Assembly: GCA_021030915.1 (NCBI GenBank)
Contig: JAGEMR010000163.1
Span: 1-62,121 of the forward strand
Source: Astrothelium macrocarpum
Lineage: Eukaryota > Ascomycota > Dothideomycetes > Trypetheliales > Trypetheliaceae
Reading direction: 5' to 3'
Length of the DNA: 62,121 nucleotides
Below are positions 53,638 through 62,121 of this stretch, in pieces. The translations under genes and the position numbers were made by a program. The notes below the pieces were generated by a model. It was not told where the DNA came from. It saw only the letters and a list, made by a program, of their open reading frames with translations, and made no database searches. Numbering within the stretch: the stretch's first letter is position 1; each line of letters begins with the position of its first letter.

Positions 53638-55460
53638 TCACATTGTACCCTCCTCCATGTTGCTGGGATACATAACCTCATCCAACTTGTTGAACTCTTC
53701 CTTTAGAGTTCTGGGCGCCACAAACCTCATTAATAACCCACTGCTGCCCGCTTTGTCACATGTGCCACTGGCTCTCGCACCGCCAAAACTCTGCTGTCCA
53801 ATTACTGCTGCAGTGATCTTACAATTGATGTAAAAGTTACCAGCCGCGTACCGTAGTCTATTCTCTGCTTCCCGAATCGCCTTCTGATCGTTAGAAAAGA
53901 CGTTACCGGTGAGTGCGAAGCCACCGCCATGGCTATCTATGTGATCGAGGGTCTCGGAAAATCTATTATCAGGGTAGACATAGGCGGCAAGCACGGGGCC
54001 GAAAAGCTCCTTATCAAAGAGCCAGTGATCGGGGTCAGAAACATTATAGAGTGTCGGGTTGATGTAGTAGCCCACGCTATTGTCATAGGTGCCCCCGACA
54101 ACTGTCTCGACTTTCGGGTCTTTGTTGGCGGAGTCGATGGCGGAACTGATACGTTCAAACGCCTTCTTGTCAATGACGGGCCCCGTGAATGAGGTGTACT
54201 CCTCCGGTGGTCCAACCTTGACTCGGGCGAGTTCCTTTCTCATTTCCGAGAAGAAGAGCTCTGCCTGGCTCTCGGGAACATAGATGCGGGAACAAGCGGA
54301 GCACTTTTGACCGGCATATTCATAAGAAGCGCGGACGGTGTGTCTGACGGCATTGGGTATGTCGGCGGATGGGCCAATGAGGTGAAAGTTCTTGCCAGAA
54401 GTTTCGCCTGCCAGTCTTGGGAAGTCGCGATATTTTTTCTCGGCGAGGCCCTGCGCGGCCTTGACGTTCAACATTCGAAAGACGTCAGACGAGCCAATGA
54501 AAGAAAGAGCCGAGAACTCGCTGTGGTCAAAGACAACATTAGTGATCAATTCAGCGTCTCCATTGACGAGCTGCACAACGCCCTCGGGAAGACCAGCTTC
54601 GAGCAAAATCTTATGCACTAGCCAACTTTGGTATGCTGTCATAGGCGCTGGCTTCCAGACAACTACATTGCCCATCAGTGCGGGTGCAGAGACGAGATTG
54701 CCGCCAATCGCCGTAAAGTTGAAGGGCGAAACGCTATATACGAAACCTTCGAGCGGTCGCCAGTCTGTCCTGCCATAATGGCTCGACGCATTGACTGTAG
54801 GCTGCTTGTCATAGATTTCTTGGGCGAATGAAACATTGTAGCGGAAGAAATCTGCCAACTCCGCCGCAGCATCAATCTCAGCCTGCCATGCATTCTTTCC
54901 TTGGCCCAGCATTGTAGCAGCCAACAGCTCGAATCTATACTTTCCCGAGACAAGATCGGCCGCTCGCAAGAATATGGATGCCCGGTCTGTAAAAGGCATG
55001 TCTTGCCATTCCTTCTTAGCCTTGAGTGCTGTCTCGATAGCTTTCTTGACATCTTCCGTCGACGCCGAGGCGAATTGTTGGAACGTCGATGCGTGCTCAT
55101 GCGGCTTCTGCATGGACGTAAGGTTGGCTGAAGTGTTGACTGGCGCATTGGGACCACCGATAGCTGGGACTTTGACGGGAAGTCGTGCCTTGAGATCGTC
55201 CAGCGCGGTGGATAACTTTTGGCGTTCGGGGGAACCTGGGGCGAAATGCAGCTGGATAAAAAGTTTTAGCGGACTGGATAGTGCAATTCTGCGTGGACTA
55301 GACTTACATTGGGCTCATTGAACGGCTTTGGTACTCGATAAGTGCCAGACGTGAGCGTCCTCACGTTCACTACGGATTGCTGCACACGCAATCGGCTCTC
55401 AAATGGGTTTCTCCGTCGAAGAGCCATTCCCTGGGCTCGCAAAGCTGCTGGTCGCATCAT
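53638..55460 (-). CDS. Delta-1-pyrroline-5-carboxylate dehydrogenase, mitochondrial
   Basis: Oxidises P5C/glutamate semialdehyde to glutamate with NAD+, the second step of proline catabolism (fungal PrnC/Put2). Two exons (55460-55308, 55251-53638; intron 56 nt) encode 588 aa. The N-terminus MMRPAALRAQGMALRRRNPF is a mitochondrial presequence and is followed by the conserved TYRVPKPFNEPN-LHFAPGSPERQKL, spliced at the intron. ALDH motifs are FTAIGGNLVSAPALMGNVVV (NAD fold), LAGETSGKNFHL (general base Glu) and YAGQKCSACSRIYVPES (catalytic Cys). KELFGPVLAAYVYPD and GQQSFGGARASGT are class signatures. The transporter lies downstream on the same strand, and an FAD oxidase is divergent. Confidence 0.94.
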
Positions 55461-56043
55461 GCTAAACTGGAGATATCCTCAGCGACAGAATGATACATAC
55501 AATCCTCCGTCGCCAAAACGTAGACAGGATGCATTGGAGAAGAGCACCATGGTTGTAAACGAAACTTTTACGGCGCTAAGATGGAGCTTCAATGTATGGT
55601 ATGCATGTCGCTTGCCCAGCATCGGATCGGAGGTCAAGCGACAGGTTACCATTAACCATCTCCACCACCACTTCGCGGTATACTCGACCGATAGCCACGT
55701 TGGAAAGTCGAGGGCTTTTGCAGATGATGCTCGGAAAATGCACAGCTAGTCCATGTACGGAGGGATGAGATAAGGTGCACGGGCACATTCCCGTAGATTG
55801 CGACCCGATCCCGTACAATGCCGTGGTCCTAACGGCAAGCGACTCCATCCCAGGAACTGGAACTCGCAAGATAATGGTAATGGGCCACAAATTCGAATGT
55901 ATTGCTATCGGCTCGATATGTCGTTGGCTAGCAGTTGGTCAGGGTAATGACTCGAGCTTTGTAAACGTGACCTGATGTGCACTTCCTCTGATATGTTTGA
56001 TTCTGCCGGGTTGAAGTTATTCGAGAGCTTGAAATAATCCGAA
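55461..56043. promoter_or_regulatory. Shared upstream region, P5C dehydrogenase / FAD oxidase
   Basis: 583 bp between two divergent start codons. It must contain both promoters. No convincing factor site was identified, and the open frames here have no recognisable features. Confidence 0.45.
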
Positions 56044-57398
56044 ATGGTCCACAAAGATTCGCCAATCGTCATTATTGGCGCAGGTGCCTGGGGTTTATCT
56101 ACGGCGCTGCACCTCGCGAATGCTGGATACACGAACATTACTGTATATGAGCGAGCGGAAAGAATCCCTTCACCGTACTCTGCTGCTTGGGACCTCAATA
56201 AGATCGTGCGAGCAGAGTATGAGGATGGCTTCTACACAAAACTCGCATTGGTAAACACGACCTTGTCGATTCGACCCTAGTAGTAACTGAACTATTGTAG
56301 GAAGCGATTGAGGGCTGGAAAACAGCACTGTTCGGTCCGTATTTCCACCAAACAGGTTACGTTGTTGCGGCCACTGGTCGCGCTCCGCCCAAAGCCATCA
56401 AGCACATGGAAGATGCACTGGCGACAATTGAGAAAGATCCAATATTTGCGCCGGGTATTAGGCGCCTAGACGGCACCAACGATTTCAAAGAATATACATG
56501 GCAGTACTCTGGGCCATTAACCGGATTCAAAGGCTACTACAACCGCTTAGCAGGGTATGCACACTCTTCAGACACGCTTGCCGGAATTTGGGAGCATTGC
56601 GCGAGGATTGGTATCAAATTCATTCTTGGCGATGAGAAAGGCAAGGTCGTGAGGCTAGTTTACCAGGGCAAAAAGTGCATTGCTATCGAAACTGCGGATC
56701 GCAAAACGCACAAGGCGGATCTCATAATCTGTGCTTTGGGCGCACACAATGCTACCCTGTTGCCCAGCTTGGGCAAGTTTGTCACAGCTCGCAGCTGGTC
56801 AGTGACACACGTCCAGCTCAGCGAAGACGAGGTAAACTTGCTCCGCGGTATTCCCACCACGAATATAAGAGACTTGGGATTCTTCTTTGAACCAGATCCT
56901 AAGACGCGGCTATTCAAGCTCTGTCCTCTCGGTGTTGGCTACACAAATCCAAGATCTGACGGTGTATCCTTGCCGCCGTCGGGACCCCTTCCTCCTCCCC
57001 AGGACTTTATTCCCTACGAAGATGAGCAGAAGCTGCGACAACTGCTACGCGAAACGTTTCCATGGATGGCCAACAGACCCTTCGTGGATCAAAAGCTATG
57101 CTGGTTTGCAGATACTGCAGATTCGGAATTCTGCATTGACTACGTGCCAGGCACAGGTAACTCTGTTATTGTCCTGTCTGGCGATTCTGGACACGGATTC
57201 AAGATGATGCCAATTTTTGGTAAGTGGGTGAAGGAATTGATTGAACACGGTAAACAGCACCTGCAACGCTGGCGATGGAAGGACGTTGATCTGTTGGGCC
57301 AGAACTGGGGAGAAGCCGTCAGTTGGCGCATTGGTAAAGGCGCCGAATTGAAGGACCTCATCGCCGCACAAAACAGGATAGCACGGGCGAGGCTATAG
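56044..57398 (+). CDS. FAD-dependent amine oxidase (saccharopine / fructosyl-amino-acid oxidase type)
   Basis: DAO-fold flavoenzyme that oxidises the C-N bond of a secondary amine or imino acid. Two exons (56044-56250, 56301-57398; intron 50 nt) give 434 aa. The N-terminal Rossmann motif is IVIIGAGAWGLSTALHLANA. AAWDLNKIVRAEYEDGFY is the typical conserved segment after it. YYNRLAGYAHSSDTL and DLIICALGAHNATLLPSLGK follow. The C-terminal flavin-binding part is CWFADTADSEFCIDYVPG and GDSGHGFKMMPIFGKW, close to fructosyl-amino-acid, saccharopine and pipecolate oxidases. The substrate cannot be decided. Proximity to P5C dehydrogenase suggests an imino-acid or lysine-derived substrate. Confidence 0.86.
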
Positions 57399-57987
57399 TC
57401 TTATGCAGTCAATGTAGTGACAAATCTTTCTAGGAATTTCAAGTCGGGCATCTTCCAAAGCCTGTACCCAAGCAACATGGCAGATGGTATGGATGTCCCA
57501 TGGCTGCTTGTCGATTCAGGTCGAGCTACAATCTAGCCAGCAATAGATTCGAATGGCTTAGCCTTCAGATAGGGACGTCGGCAACATCGGAAATGTCGGG
57601 TGTACATCCGATCAAAGGAAAGTTGCGTCGCCGGTTGATGATAGATAAACTGCTTTTGAATTCGAATCTACAATACGGTATAATAATGTTCCCTTCTAGA
57701 AATCCGCTTCGAAGTGCAACTTCTCTAAAGATCTCGTACTTCCCTCAATGATAGGACATCCTAGCATCACTCCTCTTGCTCAATGATGCCGAATGATGAC
57801 GACGAGACGCTCGAGGTACCAGGCACAGCCAAACGCCTCGCGAACAGGCTCGCAGTTGATGTGACGGCTGCCATGACGGCCGCTATAGCAGTGACCCCGA
57901 TTATGACAATAATCGACAGGTGAGAGGGCGAGATCCAGTCATGAATGCAATTCACAGACTTAAGCTAGCATAGAGCAGTAGTAGAGA
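57399..57987. other. Intergenic, no supported gene
   Basis: This is the 3' flank of the FAD oxidase and the upstream region of the next plus-strand gene. A minus-strand frame (57955-57767) has one hydrophobic helix (LSIIVIIGVTAIAAVMAAVT) but starts with GTG, has no clear upstream exon, and is not called. Confidence 0.5.
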
Positions 57988-58067
57988 ATGCCACGGGTCA
58001 GCACTCTCTTCTGGCGTCAGCCCGAGCTTCCTTGGGCTTACTAATCCGCCGTCCACACCGGTTTTCC

Positions 58068-58658
58068 ATGACCCGATCGTGTTGTGCAATGTTCTTCCTC
58101 TACGTAGGCACCTATTTTACCGCCAACTCAATCGACACTGTGTCACCGTATGAGCAGAACCTTCCCGCCGTGATAACGACCACCAGCAGCGCCAAATTCG
58201 TAACAGTCACGTCTGTAAACATTGTACTGGCACTAAACAAAGACAGTGTTTTCGCGCGCTCAGATGGCACACTGTCATCTCGCTCACATGCGCTACCTCC
58301 TATAAGCTACATCCCCTTTCTAATTCGGGATGGGTTAACGTTGTTCGCAACGTTCAATGTCCCTTCATTAGTGGCGCCGAAGCTTCCGGACGCCGTAGAG
58401 CGTTGCATGAGCAAGCTGTCCATTGCGCAGTTGATAGCACCTGCAGCAAGTCAATTTTTGACAACGCCGTTGCACTTACTAGAGCTCGATCTGTACTATC
58501 GAAGTGGAAGGATAGGGTTACAAGAACGCATCAAGGCAGCAAGAACGGCGTGGCTGTCCACGTCTTTAGCCAGAGCTTGTCGTATTATTCCTGCATACGG
58601 GGTTGGGGGTGTTATAAACAACAACATGAAGGCACACATGGCGAGATCACTTGCCTAG
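58068..58658 (+). CDS. Conserved fungal membrane protein, 5' end apparently frameshifted
   Basis: An intact 196-codon frame (from the ATG at 58068) reads FFLYVGTYFTANSIDTVSPY, then SAKFVTVTSVNIVLALNKDS, LPPISYIPFLIRDGLTLFAT, SIAQLIAPAASQFLTTPLHL and ARACRIIPAYGVGGVINNNM. It resembles a conserved but uncharacterised fungal membrane protein, probably mitochondrial. Just upstream, two other frames in order look like its missing N-terminus: ATG at 57988 (MPRVSTLFWRQPELPWAY, then stop) and from 58043 NPPSTPVFHDPIVLCNVL. Joining the three needs two one-base shifts within ~100 bp. So this is either a decaying gene next to the AT-rich block or a gene with a different, shorter start. No intron fits. 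Confidence 0.6.
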   Translation: MTRSCCAMFFLYVGTYFTANSIDTVSPYEQNLPAVITTTSSAKFVTVTSVNIVLALNKDSVFARSDGTLSSRSHALPPISYIPFLIRDGLTLFATFNVPSLVAPKLPDAVERCMSKLSIAQLIAPAASQFLTTPLHLLELDLYYRSGRIGLQERIKAARTAWLSTSLARACRIIPAYGVGGVINNNMKAHMARSLA

Positions 58659-59243
58659 ATACAAAAATGGGGACATGTGTTCCATTCGCTCAAGCGAGCT
58701 GGCTTGTAGTTCAATGAGTTTTTGCTGGGCTTCGCCGGTGCTTGTCTCCAGAGGGTAGGCCGCTTGCCCCTGTCTAAATTACGCGCCAGTAAACGGTATA
58801 CGAATGAAAAATCCAATATTCCATGAGTGAAGGCCGATATTTTCGTCACCTCCAAGGGGTATAGTAAATTACGTAAATCATTCATTACTGGGTTTTCAAA
58901 AGAAAGCACCTCATCATATGAATAAATAAACCAATTACTTAAGATTCTTAAAACTTTATTCAGAAACAAGGTTCCAATACCAAGGTATGCAATGCAGTAT
59001 AAATTTTTGATAATGCGGCTCATAAAGTCTTTACGGCAAATCTTCCCGGAGTTTTGCATAACCGATTAGGCGGGAGGGCGGCACTCACCAACTAACTCGG
59101 CTGATGCGGAAATGAGCCACCCCCTGTAATGAGCCGCGTAACACCATATCGTCTCATTAATTCGTTTGTAATTATTTCAATAATAATAATTAGAATTGGA
59201 ATTCTGTATATACATTGATAAATATAGATTATGTAAAAACGTT
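58659..59243. other. Transition to AT-rich block
   Basis: No supported gene. A 134-codon minus frame (59059-58655) lacks recognisable features. A+T content rises from about 59150. Confidence 0.5.
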
Positions 59244-59245
59244 TA

Positions 59246-59287
59246 ACGTGGTGCCCAAACGAGCGGCGCGCACAAGCGAGCGGCGCG
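59246..59287 (+). repeat. Left terminal inverted repeat
   Basis: 42 bp beginning ACGTGGTGCCCAAACGAGCG, exactly complementary to 61070-61111. It is preceded by TA at 59244-59245. A 12-bp motif (CGAGCGGCGCGC) occurs twice, at 59260-59271 and 59277-59288, with 17-bp periodicity, as expected for paired transposase-binding sites. Confidence 0.9.
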
Positions 59288-61069
59288 CTTTTCGCTCCAT
59301 CGTAATAACTTTCTTTAATACATCAATCACAACAATTTAAATTTATCCAAATTATTCAGAATTCTCTTTAAAAAAGATAATTATAATTTTCTGATAAATT
59401 CGTATATTATATCCGATGTTATCATATTATTCATATCGTCTTTTACGCGTTTTTATTTTCATCCATTAACCATTATTTTCAGATATTTCTTTTTTTTTCA
59501 ATTATATAATATTATATTAATCTAATAAATTCTATTCATTTTAAAAAATAAATGATTCTTTTTATTTAAATCGGATTTTTTTGATTCTCTGATATTTATT
59601 AAATATTTTATTTATTTTTCGAAATGATATAATTTTTTTTTTAAATAAAATCATTCGATATATAATTTATTATATATTTTTTAAAATCTGATCAATTTTA
59701 ATAAAAATTGAAATTGATGAATTATTTTAATATTATATAATTCAATTTTTAATAAATTCAGATTATAAAATTATTTTAATAAAATTTTATGATATTTTTG
59801 ATTTTTATAATAAAAATGATTCTGAAAAGAATTTTGAAAATATTGAAATATATAATTTAATATCAAATTGAAAAATCATATTTTCTGAATCGTAAAAAAT
59901 AAAATTTATTTTTCTGAATTCTATCTGAATATTTTTTAAAATAAAAATCTTTTTAAATACGGTTATAAAAATTGAAAAAAAAAAAATTCGGCCTTAATGA
60001 TATATATAATATATACCCGAATAAAATCCTTAATTTGGCATCCATACATCCTTTTTAATGAATTAAAATATCCAATATCAAATGATTAAAATATATGAAA
60101 TAAATAAATAGATATATAAAATATGAATATATTATTCTTTTTATAATAAAATTTAAAATCAATTGAATAATGATTTTCATAATTATTTAAAATCAGAAAT
60201 TGATATTATCCAATAATATATAATTTTATATATTTATCAAAATATTTTATTTATTTTAAATCAATTTCATTTATTATTTAATTATTATTATTTAAAAAAA
60301 ATAATCCAATTTAATAGAATTATACGATTTTTATATTAATTGATAAAATGATTTTTATTTATAATTATTAAAAATGATGGAATTATTTAATTTTATGAAT
60401 TAATTTTTTGGATTATTATAATCTATTTTTGATTATCAGATTAAATTATTTTAAATCTCTTATATCGATTTACGTATATAATTATCATAATAGAAAAAAT
60501 AATATCCATCATAAAATCTATTTTATCAAAATTGAATATATTGAATGTATTTATATCATATTTGACTATTATATTAAATATAAAAGAAAATCAGTCTTAA
60601 ATTAATATTAGATCTTTATATAAGATTTTTTGAAAGTCGTATTTACGCGTAAATCGCGTCTTGAATTCTGAATATCGTCTGATAAAATTAAAAATCCAAT
60701 TATATCCAATACGTATTATATCATATTAAATTAATAATCGATTCGTTATATTTTAAATATGAAAAATTCTGAATAAATATTTTTAAAAATTCAATTCGAA
60801 TATAAAATTTTTGATATATAATTCTTTTATATTATAAAATTTTTGTAAATTGATTATTATATTATATCATAAATAATATCTATTAAATTATTGATATAAA
60901 ATAATTTCAGTAATTTTATAAATTTTTATAATAATTTTGATTTTTAGATTTTGATCTTGTTTTAAAATTTGAATAATAAGATTTAAATTTCTCTCATTTG
61001 AAGTCATAGATATAATTTGTTATAAAGATATTTCGAATTAAAGTGAGAAGATCGAATTGATGGGGTAAA

Positions 61070-61111
61070 CGCGCCGCTCGCTTGTGCGCGCCGCTCGTTT
61101 GGGCACCACGT
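61070..61111 (-). repeat. Right terminal inverted repeat
   Basis: Perfect reverse complement of the left repeat, ending CGTTTGGGCACCACGT and followed by TA at 61112-61113. It carries the same pair of 12-bp motifs in inverted orientation. Confidence 0.9.
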
Positions 61112-62121
61112 TATAGGTATTTTTTTTTATTTTAGATCTGATTTAATTGATTTAACCGCATTTTTAATAATAATTTATTCAATAATTTATTTAATTTTTT
61201 TAATATTTATAAATCTTTTATTTATATCAATTTTAATAATTTTTTATTTTGATTTATAAATTATTTATTCTAATTGAGATTTTAATTATTTATTTTGATT
61301 TTTTAATATTATATATTTTATAATTATTTCTTCTAATATTTTATTTATTTGATGAGATAAATATCATATATTTCGATTTATTTTAATAATTTTTCTAATA
61401 ATATATATAATATTTTGAAATTATTATTTATTCTGAGATATTTTAAAGATAAATGAATAATCAGATTGAATATGTTTATATTATAAAAGAGTGATATTTT
61501 TGGCAGATGAAATAAATATATCAAAAATAAATGATGAATTGTACGAAATATTGAAATTCAATAATATCAGATTTATTATTTTTTATCTAATTCTGATATT
61601 CTATTTAATAAAATTTTTTTAATATGTGAGATTATAATAATAAATAAAATATTCTTTTTTGATAATAATAATATTATTTAAATGAATAAAAATTTTGATA
61701 TAATTACGGTAACGTATTTTAATAGAATCAAAATTATATAAATTCAATGATTGAATAATATAAAATATATAAAAAAATAAAAATATTAATTCGATTTTGA
61801 ATTAAATTTTATAAATATAAAAAAATTTTAAATTGATATGATTATTATAATCATCGAAAATTAATAATTTATATTTATTATTATTAAAATATATTTATGA
61901 ATTAAATATATATATCAATTAATCAAATTTTATTTTATTTAATATTTAATCATTTAATAAAATAATTTAATATTAATCAAATAATTTATTTAAAATAAAT
62001 TAATTTATTTTGAAAATATTTTTTTTTTTAAAAATGATGAATAAATTAATATATTTATTAAATGAATTAATAATTTTAATAATAATAATTATTTTTCGAT
62101 TTTATGATATTTTTTTATGAA

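Larger units (their letters stand above)
59246..61111. mobile_element. Tc1/mariner (pogo/Fot1)-like element with 42-bp inverted repeats
   Basis: A 1,866-bp unit bounded by perfect 42-bp terminal inverted repeats and flanked on both sides by TA, the target duplication of Tc1/mariner transposons. The length is close to Fot1-class elements (~1.9 kb). The interior has no transposase frame; it is about 90 % A+T and saturated with stops, so it is either a dead copy or a non-autonomous one. The ends remain GC-rich (about 70 %) and identical to each other, in sharp contrast to the interior and the flanks. Confidence 0.75.
59130..62121. repeat. Extremely AT-rich block
   Basis: Roughly 90 % A+T to the window end, interrupted only by the two GC-rich inverted repeats. 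There are no genes; the frames here are chance products of the composition. In 61141-62121 I counted 35 C, of which 28 follow T. CpA (16) is the commonest C dinucleotide and ApC is rare (4). This is not the pattern of CpA-directed RIP. Confidence 0.85.

Noticed and set aside
57767..57955. Minus-strand frame with one membrane helix
   Set aside because: No ATG start, and the putative upstream sequence is antisense to the conserved plus-strand gene with no usable splice donor.
58655..59059. 134-codon minus frame before the AT-rich block
   Set aside because: No recognisable domain and it lies at the composition transition. It could be a relic but cannot be supported.
60408..60605. 65-codon frame inside the AT-rich element
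   Set aside because: Its Ile/Tyr/Asn/Lys composition is what 90 % A+T DNA produces by chance, and no transposase motif is visible.
59130..62121. Mitochondrial DNA insertion as source of the AT-rich block
   Set aside because: A+T content is higher than in typical fungal mitochondrial DNA, no mitochondrial gene piece is seen, and the TA-flanked inverted repeats indicate a transposon.

Overview
This is nuclear DNA of a filamentous ascomycete (Pezizomycotina). The genes are split by many short introns (about 45-100 nt, GT-AG, some with clear CTRAC-type branch sites). The gene set includes HET-C, cnxE, an AreA-era amino-acid catabolic set, Pmp3/Sna-type proteolipids and a GPI-type Ser/Gly-rich wall protein. 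The genus cannot be fixed from sequence alone.

Layout. 1-3.9 kb: an MFS transporter and a small secreted Ser/Gly-rich protein. 3.9-5.4 kb: no convincing gene. 5.4-9.5 kb, minus strand: a Pmp3/Sna3-like proteolipid, mitochondrial 3-hydroxyisobutyrate dehydrogenase and the Pol III subunit RPC37. 9.7-14.4 kb, plus strand: DDB1 and a TMEM42-like transporter. 14.7-17 kb: the small TFIIA subunit, joined in frame to a long N-terminal Ser/Pro-rich extension, head-to-head with and overlapping the V-ATPase c'' proteolipid gene. 17.6-21.1 kb: the fused molybdenum-cofactor gene cnxE and POP5 of RNase P/MRP. 22.2-28 kb: an unknown membrane protein, an alpha/beta hydrolase and HET-C. 28.4-34 kb: a TLDc-domain protein, a U3 snoRNA gene on the minus strand, and threonine synthase. 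34-42.5 kb: one conserved ORF (37638-38807) between two noncoding stretches of about 3.6 kb. 42.5-50.4 kb: a small mitochondrial protein, the splicing factor CEF1/CDC5, a WDR48/Bun107-like protein and the mitochondrial S-adenosylmethionine carrier. 51-58.7 kb: an amino-acid transporter, P5C dehydrogenase, a DAO-type FAD oxidase and a conserved membrane protein whose 5' end looks frameshifted. 59.1-62.1 kb: an extremely AT-rich block (about 90 % A+T).

Most genes are housekeeping (Pol II and Pol III transcription, splicing, rRNA and tRNA processing, ubiquitin control, vacuolar acidification, mitochondrial metabolism). The 51-57.4 kb trio (transporter, P5C dehydrogenase, FAD amine oxidase) may form a small amino-acid catabolic group.

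The most unusual part is the AT-rich end. It holds a 1,866-bp unit bounded by perfect 42-bp GC-rich inverted repeats and TA duplications, a Tc1/mariner (pogo/Fot1) layout. The surrounding AT-rich DNA lacks the CpA depletion expected from classical RIP. Instead it keeps C almost only after T. Other points worth a second look are the U3 gene, the TFIIA-gamma fusion and its antisense overlap with VMA16, the His-rich cnxE linker, and three stop-free in-frame introns that would mislead ORF-based annotation.
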